Assembly (NCBI RefSeq): GCF_001429245.1
Contig: NZ_LMJE01000009.1
Location: 124,001 to 188,000, forward strand
Length of the DNA: 64,000 bases
Origin: Rhizobium sp. Root274
Lineage (GTDB): Bacteria; Pseudomonadota; Alphaproteobacteria; Rhizobiales; Rhizobiaceae
Direction: 5' to 3'
Positions 34,798 through 42,528 of this stretch are shown piece by piece. The translations under genes were made by a program, and so were the position numbers. Position 1 is the first letter of the stretch. Each line of letters starts with the position of its first letter. The notes under the pieces are model-generated. The model was not told where the DNA came from. It made no database searches and was given only the letters and a program-made list of their open reading frames with translations.

Positions 34798-35209
34798 TGC
34801 GCAAAATGGAAGACCGATGGCGCTGAGTGGTCACTGCCTGTGCGGCGCGGTGCGGTTCAGCACGCGAGGCCTGATGCGGAGCGCTGGCCATTGCCATTGC
34901 GAAAGCTGCCGCCGAGCGACTTCGTCGCCGATCACCACCTTCTTCACCGTGCCTCGGGACGGCACGGAATTGAGCGGCGAAAGCCTGCGCTTCTTTGCGT
35001 CGTCCCCCGACGTCCGGCGTGGGTTCTGCGGCACCTGCGGTTCGCCCATGTCCTTCGAGACCGAGCGGCGGCCGGAAGAAATCGATCTCTATGTCGCAAG
35101 CCTCGATGCTGGCTTGTCTGTCCCCGTCCGCGAGCACTGGCACTGGGATGAGCGTGTCGACTGGCTTCATGTCCAAGACGACCTGCCGAAAAGCGAGGGC
35201 GGGGCGTGA
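34790..35209 (+). CDS. GFA-family (Mss4-fold) zinc protein
   Basis: 139-residue member of the glutathione-dependent formaldehyde-activating (GFA/DUF636) family. Zinc ligands are visible: GHCLCGAVRF (C-x-C), GHCHCESCRR (C-x-C-x-x-C) and RGFCGTCGSPMSF (C-x-x-C). No catalytic role can be assigned; several GFA proteins do not act on formaldehyde. The start at 34790 has GGAGAG upstream and lies within the last codons of cobN; it overlaps the following GNAT gene by 4 bp (GTGA). It sits inside the cobalamin operon without a known B12 role. Confidence 0.9.
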   Translation: MSDAQNGRPMALSGHCLCGAVRFSTRGLMRSAGHCHCESCRRATSSPITTFFTVPRDGTELSGESLRFFASSPDVRRGFCGTCGSPMSFETERRPEEIDLYVASLDAGLSVPVREHWHWDERVDWLHVQDDLPKSEGGA

Positions 35210-35652
35210 GCGACACCATCGAGATCTTACTCGTTGATGGCGACGACGAGACTGTGGCTCAGGCAGTCGATGCCATGCTCGATGAGGCGGCAGCCGTGCT
35301 GGGCCATCCGTTCGAGGGAAAGAAGGTGCAGCTCAGCGCCCGCGATGCGGAAGGAAATCTCGTCGGCGGACTGATCGGTGCCCATCTGCAGCGCTGGTTC
35401 TTCGTCAAGCTGCTCGCCGTGTCGCCCGAGGCGAGGGGTGGAGGCATCGGCGCAAACCTGCTCGCCCGAGCAGAACACATGGCGCGAGAGGAGGGGCTGG
35501 TCGGGATTTATCTCGACACCTTCGAATTCCAGGCGCCACGCTTTTACCAGCGGCAAGGCTACCGGGAGATTGGCCGCTTGCCGAAGCTCGGCAATGCGCA
35601 GCAGCGCATATGGTTTGCAAAAGAATTCAATAATTCCGGGAGTACGACATGA
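35206..35652 (+). CDS. GNAT-family N-acetyltransferase, GTG start
   Basis: 148 residues with the acetyl-CoA-binding motif A: KLLAVSPEARGGGIGANLLARAE (R-G-G-G-I-G). C-terminal LDTFEFQAPRFYQRQGYREIG matches motif B of the fold. The acceptor is unknown. It begins with GTG at 35206, overlapping the GFA stop, and its own stop overlaps cobO by 4 bp, so GFA, GNAT and cobO are coupled. Confidence 0.9.
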   Translation: MSDTIEILLVDGDDETVAQAVDAMLDEAAAVLGHPFEGKKVQLSARDAEGNLVGGLIGAHLQRWFFVKLLAVSPEARGGGIGANLLARAEHMAREEGLVGIYLDTFEFQAPRFYQRQGYREIGRLPKLGNAQQRIWFAKEFNNSGSTT

Positions 35653-36281
35653 CCGAGGAAACTACGAAGACCGCCGAGGCAGATCTTGCCAGGCATGCCG
35701 AAAAGATGGCGAAGAAAAAAGCCGCACGCGACAAGATCATGGCGACCAAGACCGGTGAAAAAGGCCTGATCATCGTCCATACCGGCAAGGGCAAGGGCAA
35801 GTCCTCGGCCGCCTTCGGCATGATCTTCCGCCATATCGCCCATGGCAAGAAATGCGCTGTCGTGCAGTTCATCAAAGGCGCCATGTCGACAGGAGAGCGC
35901 GACCTGATCCTCAAGCATTTCTCTGATCTCTGCGAGTTCCACACCATGGGGGAAGGTTTTACCTGGGAGACCCAGGACAAGGCCCGCGATATCGCCATGG
36001 CCAAGGCCGCCTGGGAGAAGGCCAAGGAGCTTATCCGCGATCCCTCGAATTCCATGGTGCTGCTCGATGAGGTCAATATCGCCATCCGATACGACTATAT
36101 CGATCTCGCCGAGGTGCTGGAGTTTCTGGCGACCGAAAAGCCCCCGATGACCCATGTCGTCCTGACCGGCCGCAACGCCAAGGACGAACTGATCGAACTT
36201 GCCGATCTTGTCACAGAGATGGAGCTGGTAAAGCACCCCTTCCGCTCGGGCATCAAGGCCCAGATTGGCGTGGAGTATTGA
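35649..36281 (+). CDS. cobO: Cob(I)yrinic acid a,c-diamide adenosyltransferase
   Basis: Transfers the 5'-deoxyadenosyl group from ATP to the corrinoid cobalt (CobO/CobA/BtuR type). 210 residues; P-loop HTGKGKGKSSAAFG (about residues 44-57), VVQFIKGAMSTGERDL, and DEVNIAIRYDYI with HVVLTGRNAKDELIELADLVTEM. The N-terminal charged extension (ARHAEKMAKKKAARDK) is usual. GGGAG precedes the ATG. Last gene of the first cob block. Confidence 0.97.
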   Translation: MTEETTKTAEADLARHAEKMAKKKAARDKIMATKTGEKGLIIVHTGKGKGKSSAAFGMIFRHIAHGKKCAVVQFIKGAMSTGERDLILKHFSDLCEFHTMGEGFTWETQDKARDIAMAKAAWEKAKELIRDPSNSMVLLDEVNIAIRYDYIDLAEVLEFLATEKPPMTHVVLTGRNAKDELIELADLVTEMELVKHPFRSGIKAQIGVEY

Positions 36282-36284
36282 TCC

Positions 36285-37070
36285 TTAGAACCCGATCCAC
36301 ACCCGGATCGGGTTTGTTGGGTCAGCTAGAAGCTTGATGGCAAGGGCAACGCAGGTGACCACCAGCAGCGGCTTGATGATCCGGGCGCCCTGTCGCATGG
36401 CAAAGCGGGAACCGGTCTGCGCGCCGAGGAATTGGCCGACACCCATCAGCAGACCGACCTTCCATAAGACGACGCCGCTTGCCAGGAAAACCAGGAAAGC
36501 ACCGACATTAGAGCCAAGATTGAGCAGCTTGGTATGGGCGGTCGCCTTCAGCATGCCGAAACCGGCGAGTGAGACGAAGGCGAGCATATAGAAGGAGCCG
36601 GTGCCGGGGCCAAACACACCGTCATACAGCCCGATCAGCGGCACGAGAGTTATACCGAAGATGAAGGGCGTTATCCGCTGGTGGCGGTCTTCATCCGAGA
36701 TATTGGGTTTGAGCGCGAAATAGAGCGCGATCGCAACCAGCAGGAAAGGCATGAGCACTCGCAGCACGTCGCCTGGAACCACCGTGGCGATAAGTGCGCC
36801 GATCGCGCCGCCAAGCACCGCCATCGCAGCCATGGGCAACTGCTTCTTCAGATCGACATGGCCGCGACGCGCATAGGCAAGCGTTGCCGATCCCGCCCCG
36901 AACATCGACTGCAGCTTATTGGTGCCGAGCGTTTCGAGGGGCGGTATGCCGGCGATCAGCATGGCCGGGATGGTGATCAGCCCGCCGCCGCCCGCAATCG
37001 AATCGATGAAGCCGGCGACAAAGGCGGCGACGAACAGGAGCAGCAGGGCTTGGAAAGCGAGATCGACCAC
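36285..37070 (-). CDS. TSUP (TauE/SafE) family membrane transporter
   Basis: About 261 residues with eight or so hydrophobic segments. The N-terminal VAGFIDSIAGGGGLITIPAML and the second-repeat GLYDGVFGPGTGSFYMLAFV are the TSUP signatures. Usual cargo is sulfite, sulfonates or other small anions; in some cob clusters a TSUP-type protein has been suggested for cobalt, but nothing here shows that. I place the start at the GTG whose complement is 37068-37070 (VVDLAFQALLL); the longer TTG-initiated frame to 37133 adds an atypical hydrophilic 20 residues. Converges on cobO. Confidence 0.85.
   Translation of the reverse strand: MVDLAFQALLLLFVAAFVAGFIDSIAGGGGLITIPAMLIAGIPPLETLGTNKLQSMFGAGSATLAYARRGHVDLKKQLPMAAMAVLGGAIGALIATVVPGDVLRVLMPFLLVAIALYFALKPNISDEDRHQRITPFIFGITLVPLIGLYDGVFGPGTGSFYMLAFVSLAGFGMLKATAHTKLLNLGSNVGAFLVFLASGVVLWKVGLLMGVGQFLGAQTGSRFAMRQGARIIKPLLVVTCVALAIKLLADPTNPIRVWIGF
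36289..36314. terminator. Possible shared terminator between cobO and the TSUP gene
   Basis: 10-bp perfect stem AACCCGATCC (36289-36298) with GGATCGGGTT (36305-36314), overlapping the last codons of the TSUP gene and starting 8 bp after the cobO stop. There is no clear T run, so activity is uncertain. Confidence 0.4.
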
Positions 37071-37415
37071 TGGGAGACTCGTGTGACGGTGATAAGGGTG
37101 CGACCTTGTGAACCAATCACCACGGGCGCGCAAGCACGGCGCTTGGCGCTAGGTCGCAAAGGGGACATTCTGTGAACTGCCGCTTCCGTCACACAAAGCG
37201 CCGCAATCCGGTTTGACCGTGGGGTAACGCTTCGATAAAGCTCATGGCAATGTGCGACGGCGCCTGTTCGACAGGCTGGAAATAGTCCGGTGCGGCCGAC
37301 CCAAACAGGGGGCCAATTCCGGAGCTGTCCCAAAGGCCATGAACCACGCCAGAGCAGGCGAAACGGTTCGGCGCTTCGTACAGGCAGACAAAACGAAGCA
37401 GGGAGGCCTTTTGTT
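37071..37415. other. Non-coding leader before cbiX
   Basis: 345 bp between the divergent TSUP and cbiX genes. No ORF with credible composition and no B12 box was found, so the second cob block seems not to carry its own classic cobalamin riboswitch. A good ribosome site, GGGAGG at 37401-37406, precedes cbiX. Confidence 0.5.
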
Positions 37416-38774
37416 ATGGCGGAAAAACTCGGGATCATGGTCTGTGGCCACGGCAGCCGCAATCAGAATGCGGCGAAGGAATTTGCCGTTATCGCGGAGG
37501 CGCTGCGCGCTCGCAACCCCGACATGCCGGTCGAATATGGCTATCTCGAATTCTGCAACCCGGTGATTTCCGCCGGTCTCGACAGCCTGCGCGAGCAGGG
37601 GGTGACCCGCGTGCTGGCCGTGCCGGGCATGCTGTTTGCGGCAGGACATGCCAAGAACGACATTCCCTCGGTCCTGAACACCTACCAGGCGCAGAATCCG
37701 CGCATGGTGATCAACTACGGTCGTGAACTTGGCATCGACCTGAAGATGATCCGCGCCGCAGGCGACCGCATCCAGGCAGCTGTCGACGAGGCAAACAAAA
37801 CCCAGGGTTTTGTCGAGAAGCATGACACGCTGCTGATGGTGGTCGGTCGTGGCTCCTCCGACCCCGACGCCAATTCCAACGCCACCAAGGTCATGCGTAT
37901 GCTCTGGGAGGGCATGGGCTTTGGCTGGGGCGAAACCTGCTATTCGGGCGTGACCTTTCCACTCGTTGAGCCGGGCCTGACCCACGCCGCCAAGCTCGGC
38001 TACAAGCGCATTGTCGTCTTTCCGTACTTCCTCTTCACCGGCGTTCTGGTGAAGCGCATCTACAGCTATACCGACGAAGTTGCAGCGCGTTTCCCGGAGA
38101 TCCAGTTCGTCAAAGCAAGCTATCTCAATGATCATCCGCTGGTGCTCGAAGCCTTCCAGGATCGGGTGAAGGAAATCCTTGAGGGTGCTGCGGTGATGAA
38201 CTGCCAGATGTGCAAATACCGCGAACAGGTGCTGGGCTTCGAGGCGGATGTCGGCCAGCGTCAGGAGAGCCACCACCACCATGTCGAAGGCATTGGCGGC
38301 GGTTTGGAGAACTGTCCGTGCAAGGGCGATTGCGATGCCTCATGCCGCGATCCCGATTTCTGTCGCGAGCATGGTCTGCCCTGGACACCGGTCCACAGCC
38401 ATGCCGAGCCGGCACCGCTGAAGCCCGTGCCCGTCGATCCGGCCTTCGACTATGCGCCGTCCTTCACGCTGGGCGGCAAATATGCAGGTCTGAAGGACAA
38501 GGCGCCGGATGCTGGTCTACAGGCCGTCATGGACGCGCCGTCCTCCGGCAAGACGGCCCATCACGAGCACGGATCGAACTGTGGCTGCGGCCACCACGAT
38601 CACGTAGGTCATAATCATCACCATGATCATGGCCACCATCACGATCACAGTCACCACGGCCATAACCACGACCACGATCACAGCCATTCGCATGGCCACG
38701 ACCACCATCACCACGCGCCTTATCCCCATGCCGACCATCCGCTGGGGCCAAAGTCGATGCAGAAGAAGAAATAA
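37416..38774 (+). CDS. cbiX: Sirohydrochlorin cobaltochelatase CbiX, long form with Cys clusters and His-rich tail
   Basis: Class II chelatase that inserts Co2+ into sirohydrochlorin, the early step of the oxygen-independent route. 452 residues: two chelatase repeats (about 1-140 and 141-260) with MVCGHGSRNQNAAKEFA, AVPGMLFAAGHAKNDIP, VVGRGSSDPDANSN and VFPYFLFTGVLVKRI. After these comes MNCQMCKYREQVLG, the C-x-x-C thought to bind an Fe-S cluster in long CbiX, then a second group (NCPCKGDCDASC, FC), then a tail with about 30 His in the last 75 residues (HNHHHDHGHHHDHSHHGH). The tail probably stores cobalt or nickel. The stop overlaps the next gene by 1 bp (TAATG). Confidence 0.95.
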   Translation: MAEKLGIMVCGHGSRNQNAAKEFAVIAEALRARNPDMPVEYGYLEFCNPVISAGLDSLREQGVTRVLAVPGMLFAAGHAKNDIPSVLNTYQAQNPRMVINYGRELGIDLKMIRAAGDRIQAAVDEANKTQGFVEKHDTLLMVVGRGSSDPDANSNATKVMRMLWEGMGFGWGETCYSGVTFPLVEPGLTHAAKLGYKRIVVFPYFLFTGVLVKRIYSYTDEVAARFPEIQFVKASYLNDHPLVLEAFQDRVKEILEGAAVMNCQMCKYREQVLGFEADVGQRQESHHHHVEGIGGGLENCPCKGDCDASCRDPDFCREHGLPWTPVHSHAEPAPLKPVPVDPAFDYAPSFTLGGKYAGLKDKAPDAGLQAVMDAPSSGKTAHHEHGSNCGCGHHDHVGHNHHHDHGHHHDHSHHGHNHDHDHSHSHGHDHHHHAPYPHADHPLGPKSMQKKK

Positions 38775-40399
38775 TGCCGCTGTTCGATCGCTATCTGATC
38801 GTCGACTGGTCCGGGGCCGGGCAACCGGTAATGGGCAAGAACTCGCTCTGGGCGTGCCTCGCCCAGCGTGAGGGCGATCGGTGTGAGATCGACTGGATCG
38901 AGAATTTCCCGACGCGTCATGATTTCATGCAGCGGCTCGACGCGGTGGTCGGTGCTGCGATCGCGGAAGGCAAACGCCTGCTTTGCGGATATGATTTCGC
39001 TTTCGGCTATCCGGCGGGGACTGCCGAGCGAATGACGGGCAGCGCAGACTGGCGCGCACTCTGGCGGAAGATCGCCGAGGAGATCGAGGATGGAGCCGAC
39101 AACAGCAACAACCGCTTCGACCTCGCCTCGCGTTGGAATGCCACGCATTTTGCCGGCGAACCGCGCTTCTGGGGACGGCCGCATCAGCATGTGTATGCCG
39201 ATCTCTCCGACAAGAAGCCCCCCGCGCCGACCAAAGCACCACTTGCATTCCGCAGGTCGGAGCACTTCGCCAAGGGGGCGAAATCCGTCTGGCAGCTGAC
39301 CTACAACGGTTCCGTCGGCAGTCAGACCTTGCTCGGCATTCGCAGGCTTTCGCGTTTTCTCGACGAAAGCGGCCACGGTGAGCACATCGCCCTTTGGCCG
39401 TACGAGACTGGCTTTTCGACAACCTTCGAAAAGCCAGTCGTCTTTGCCGAGATCTACCCCTCGCTCTTCACGGTGACTTCTCAAGACGAGGTGAAGGACC
39501 AGGCGCAGGTCCGTAGTGTCGTTGAGGCTTTCGCCCGCTTCGATGCGGATGGGCGGCTGGTGACACTGCTGGATCGTCCGGCGATGCTCACGGATGACGA
39601 GGTTGCCGTTTCGATTGCGGAAGAGGGCTGGGTGCTCGGGATTGGGCATCGGGAGCTGGAGTTCGCGGGCCAAGCCCCCCCCCTCTGGCCTGCCGGCCAT
39701 CTCCCCCACAAGGGGGGAGAGCGGACTGCGGCTAGCGTCGAGACAGACTCTGTCATAAGCGCACCCCTCGACTACATCCGCGACCCCGCTGAAATCTACC
39801 GCCAGTCCTTCGCCACCATCCGCGAGGAAGCTGCACTGGACCGCTTCCCGGTCGTTCTGCAGCCGCTCGTAATCCGCCTCATCCATGCCTGTGGCATGGT
39901 CGATCTCGCCGATGATGTTAGCTGGTCCGACGGCGCCTTCGAAGCAGGAGCCGCGGCACTGGAAAAGGGCGCGCCCGTTCTTGTTGACGTCGAAATGGTC
40001 CGCCACGGCATCATCCGCCGCCTGCTGCCGACCGACAACCAGGTCCTCTGCCTGCTGAACGACGAACGCGTGCGCCCGAAGGCGGAAGAGATTGGCAACA
40101 CACGCTCCGCCGCCCAGGTCGATCTCTGGGATGAACATCTTGCCGGCGCCGTTGTCGCAGTCGGCAACGCGCCGACAGCGCTCTTCCGCCTCCTGGAGCG
40201 CATCGATGCCGGCGCGCCGAAGCCGGCGATCATTCTCGGCTTTCCGGTGGGCTTCGTCGGCGCAGCCGAAAGCAAAGATGAACTGATCGCGCATTCACGC
40301 GGCATCCCTTATATCGCTGTGCGCGGGCGCCGCGGTGGCTCGGCCATGGCGTCCGCTGCCGTCAATGCCTTGGCAGGAGGGCTCGGCACCAATGTCTGA
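38774..40399 (+). CDS. cobH: Fusion of a DUF429-like domain with precorrin-8X methylmutase CobH, joined by a repeat
   Basis: 541 residues. Residues 1 to about 298 form a DUF429-like domain (YLIVDWSGAGQPVMGKNSLW, LLCGYDFAFGYPAG, VFAEIYPSLF), a predicted RNase H-fold protein of unknown role. From about residue 333 a complete CobH follows: YIRDPAEIYRQSFATIREEA, IRLIHACGMVDLADDV with the catalytic His, ARG-type GNTRSAAQVDLW, GNAPTALFRLLE and GFPVGFVGAAESKDELI. CobH moves the C11 methyl to C12. The linker (about 299-332) is read from a palindromic repeat at 39674-39722. No in-frame ATG, GTG or TTG lies between 39635 and the CobH core, so CobH is translated as a fusion. It overlaps cobL by 8 bp. 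Confidence 0.9.
   Translation: MPLFDRYLIVDWSGAGQPVMGKNSLWACLAQREGDRCEIDWIENFPTRHDFMQRLDAVVGAAIAEGKRLLCGYDFAFGYPAGTAERMTGSADWRALWRKIAEEIEDGADNSNNRFDLASRWNATHFAGEPRFWGRPHQHVYADLSDKKPPAPTKAPLAFRRSEHFAKGAKSVWQLTYNGSVGSQTLLGIRRLSRFLDESGHGEHIALWPYETGFSTTFEKPVVFAEIYPSLFTVTSQDEVKDQAQVRSVVEAFARFDADGRLVTLLDRPAMLTDDEVAVSIAEEGWVLGIGHRELEFAGQAPPLWPAGHLPHKGGERTAASVETDSVISAPLDYIRDPAEIYRQSFATIREEAALDRFPVVLQPLVIRLIHACGMVDLADDVSWSDGAFEAGAAALEKGAPVLVDVEMVRHGIIRRLLPTDNQVLCLLNDERVRPKAEEIGNTRSAAQVDLWDEHLAGAVVAVGNAPTALFRLLERIDAGAPKPAIILGFPVGFVGAAESKDELIAHSRGIPYIAVRGRRGGSAMASAAVNALAGGLGTNV
39674..39722 (+). repeat. A-type palindromic repeat forming the DUF429-CobH linker
   Basis: CCTCTGGCCTGCCGGCCATC followed by CTCCCCCACAAGGGGGGAGA at 39681-39720, 39 of 40 identical to the copy at 31381-31420 in cobN. 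Here it is read in a different frame (PPLWPAGHLPHKGGER) than in cobN (PPSGLPAISPTRGES). Confidence 0.9.
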
Positions 40400-41633
40400 T
40401 CCGCAGCTCACCCCATGGCTCACCATCATCGGCATTGGCGACAACGGGCTGGAAAGCCTCACCCCCGAGGCGCAGGCGGTCGTCTGGCAGGCGGAAACGC
40501 TTGTCATTGGTGAACGGCTGGATGCCGTCATCGATGGCTCAAGCCTGCCGGACCTGAAGCGCATCCTCACCTGGGGTGCTGGCTTTCGCGAGACGCTGAG
40601 CGAGATCCTGAAGCTTCGCGGCACTCCGGTGACGGTTCTTGCCACTGGCGACCCCATGCATTTCGGCATCGGGGCGACCCTGAGGCGCTATGTGGCGGCG
40701 AACGAAATGTTTGTCCTGCCGAGCCCATCGGCCTTTTCTCTGGCCGCTGCCCGTCTAGGCTGGCCGCTGCAATCAGTGACGCAGATCTCGCTGCATGGTC
40801 GCCCGCTTGCCTTCCTCAACCGTCACGTCATGCCGCGCGCCCGCATTCTCGCGCTGACGTCGGACGCGCAGACAGTCCAGGCCGCATCCGTAATTCTCTC
40901 TGAGCGCGGCTATGGCGATTCGGTTCTTCATGTGCTCGAACATATGGGGAGCCACAAGGAACGCATTCTGCGTTTGACGGCGCTGGAGATGGCGGAAACC
41001 TGCCCCGCCATGTCGGACTTCAACACGCTCGCCATCGACTGTGCCCGCGACGGACCGCTGCTGGCGCCGGTGCCCGGCCTGCCGGACGACGCCTTTCGTC
41101 ACGATGGACAACTGACCAAGCGCGAGATCCGGGCCGCAACGTTGTCTCAATTGGCACCGTTCCCCAACGCCCTGCTTTGGGATGTTGGTGCCGGCTGCGG
41201 CTCGATCGCGATCGAATGGATGCGCGCCGGCATGGGCACGAGGGCGATTGCCATCGAGCCGAAGCCCGAGCGGGTGGCAATGATCAGAGAGAATGCCGAA
41301 ACGCTGGGTGTACCCGATCTTGAAATCGTCGAGGGCGACGCGCCGGCGGCTCTGGCCGGCCTCAAGCGTCCCGATGTGATCTTCATCGGCGGCGGAATCA
41401 CAGGCGAGGGGCTTTTTGAAGCCTGCTGGGATGCCCTTGGAACCGGCGGCCTGCTGGTTGCCAATGCCGTAACAATCGAGGGCGAGGCGCGTCTGGCTCA
41501 ACTGCGCGGACTGCATGGGGGCGAACTCGTGCGCATCCAGGTATCGCGCGCGGCCCCGGTCGGGCGTTTCTGCGGCTGGAAGTCGCTGATGACGGTGACC
41601 ATGTGGACGGTGGTAAAGGGAGAGGGCGCATGA
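40392..41633 (+). CDS. cobL: Precorrin-6Y C5,15-methyltransferase (decarboxylating) CobL
   Basis: Bifunctional enzyme that methylates C5 and C15 and decarboxylates the C12 acetate. 413 residues: CbiE-like domain (about 10-200; TIIGIGDNGLESLTP, ATGDPMHFGIGATL, VLPSPSAFSLAAARLGWPLQ) and CbiT-like domain (about 225-413; LTKREIRAATLSQL, LLWDVGAGCGSIAIEWMRAG). The ATG at 40392 with GGAGG about 10 bp upstream is used; the frame to 40335 is within cobH. Ends ATGA at the start of a repeat block. Confidence 0.96.
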   Translation: MSDPQLTPWLTIIGIGDNGLESLTPEAQAVVWQAETLVIGERLDAVIDGSSLPDLKRILTWGAGFRETLSEILKLRGTPVTVLATGDPMHFGIGATLRRYVAANEMFVLPSPSAFSLAAARLGWPLQSVTQISLHGRPLAFLNRHVMPRARILALTSDAQTVQAASVILSERGYGDSVLHVLEHMGSHKERILRLTALEMAETCPAMSDFNTLAIDCARDGPLLAPVPGLPDDAFRHDGQLTKREIRAATLSQLAPFPNALLWDVGAGCGSIAIEWMRAGMGTRAIAIEPKPERVAMIRENAETLGVPDLEIVEGDAPAALAGLKRPDVIFIGGGITGEGLFEACWDALGTGGLLVANAVTIEGEARLAQLRGLHGGELVRIQVSRAAPVGRFCGWKSLMTVTMWTVVKGEGA

Positions 41634-41662
41634 GGTTGAACCGCTACCCCTCGTCCGGCTGC

Positions 41663-41766
41663 CGCCACCTTCTCCCCGCAGGCGGGGAGAAGGCCGGTGT
41701 GGTCGGCGTCTTGCCCTCTTCTCCCCGTTTACGGGGAGAAGGTCCCGGTAGGGGGATGAGGGGCAA
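41663..41766. repeat. B-type mosaic palindromic repeats between cobL and cobI
   Basis: CCACCTTCTCCCCGCAGGCG with its complement GGGAGAAGG (41661-41691) and TTCTCCCCGTTTACGGGGAG then AAGGTCCCGG (41718-41750), ending GGGGATGAGGGGCA. A short ORF across this block (from 41603) is repeat sequence, not a gene. Confidence 0.85.
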
Positions 41767-41790
41767 AGTGCCAAGCAGGGAGCACCACAC

Positions 41791-42528
41791 ATGACCGGTA
41801 AACTCTACGGCCTCGGCCTTGGCCCCGGCGATCCGGAACTGTTGACCCTGAAAGCGCATCGCATTCTGACGCAATGCCCCGTCATCGCCTATCCGGCGCC
41901 CGATACGGGTCCGAGCTTCGCCCGGCAGATTGCGGCCCCCTATCTGACCGCCGCCCAGCTCGAAGTGCCGATCATCGTGCCGATGCGCGTCGAGCGCTTC
42001 CCGGCTCAGGATATCTATACGCAGGCCGCCGAGACGCTGTCGCACCATCTCGACGCCGGTTCCGATGTGGCCGTGCTCTGCGAGGGCGATCCCTTCTTCT
42101 ATGGCTCCTTCATGTATCTTTTCGAGCGGCTTGCCGACCGGTATCCGACCGAGGTCGTGCCGGGCGTTTCCTCGATGATGGCCGCCGCTGCCGGTCTCGG
42201 TCGCCCGCTTGCCGCCCGCAATGATGTGTTGACCGTCTTGCCGGGGCCGTTGTCAGACGCAGAACTCGCGGCCCGCATCGAGGCCTCCGGTGCCGTTGCC
42301 ATCATCAAGCTCGGCCGGCATTTCGTCCGTATCCGGGCGCTGATCGATACCCTCGGGCTCACCGCACAGGCGGGCTATGCCGAACGGGTGAGCCTCGCCG
42401 AACAGAAGCTGGTGCCTTTGGCCGAAGTGCCGGAAGACACTGCGCCCTATTTCTCGATGATCCTGATCTACAAGGGCGAGGAGCGCTGGCATCCGGCACT
42501 CGCCAAGACGCTCGGAAGCGGGGTCTGA
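41791..42528 (+). CDS. cobI: Precorrin-2 C20-methyltransferase CobI
   Basis: SAM-dependent tetrapyrrole methylase acting at C20 of precorrin-2. 245 residues with LYGLGLGPGDPELLTLKAHR at the N-terminus, VLCEGDPFFYGSFMYLFERL, VVPGVSSMMAAAAGLGRPLA and KLGRHFVRIRALI. Follows the repeat block after cobL; its stop overlaps the next ATG by 1 bp (TGATG). Confidence 0.96.
   Translation: MTGKLYGLGLGPGDPELLTLKAHRILTQCPVIAYPAPDTGPSFARQIAAPYLTAAQLEVPIIVPMRVERFPAQDIYTQAAETLSHHLDAGSDVAVLCEGDPFFYGSFMYLFERLADRYPTEVVPGVSSMMAAAAGLGRPLAARNDVLTVLPGPLSDAELAARIEASGAVAIIKLGRHFVRIRALIDTLGLTAQAGYAERVSLAEQKLVPLAEVPEDTAPYFSMILIYKGEERWHPALAKTLGSGV

Noticed and set aside
37134-37415. Possible second cobalamin riboswitch before cbiX
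   Set aside because: No B12 box or conserved core could be found in the leader.
38720-40294. 524-residue minus-strand ORF
   Set aside because: Antisense of the DUF429-CobH fusion, which carries clear CobH motifs.
41603-41794. Short plus-strand ORF between cobL and cobI
   Set aside because: Composed mostly of B-type repeat sequence in an intergenic gap.
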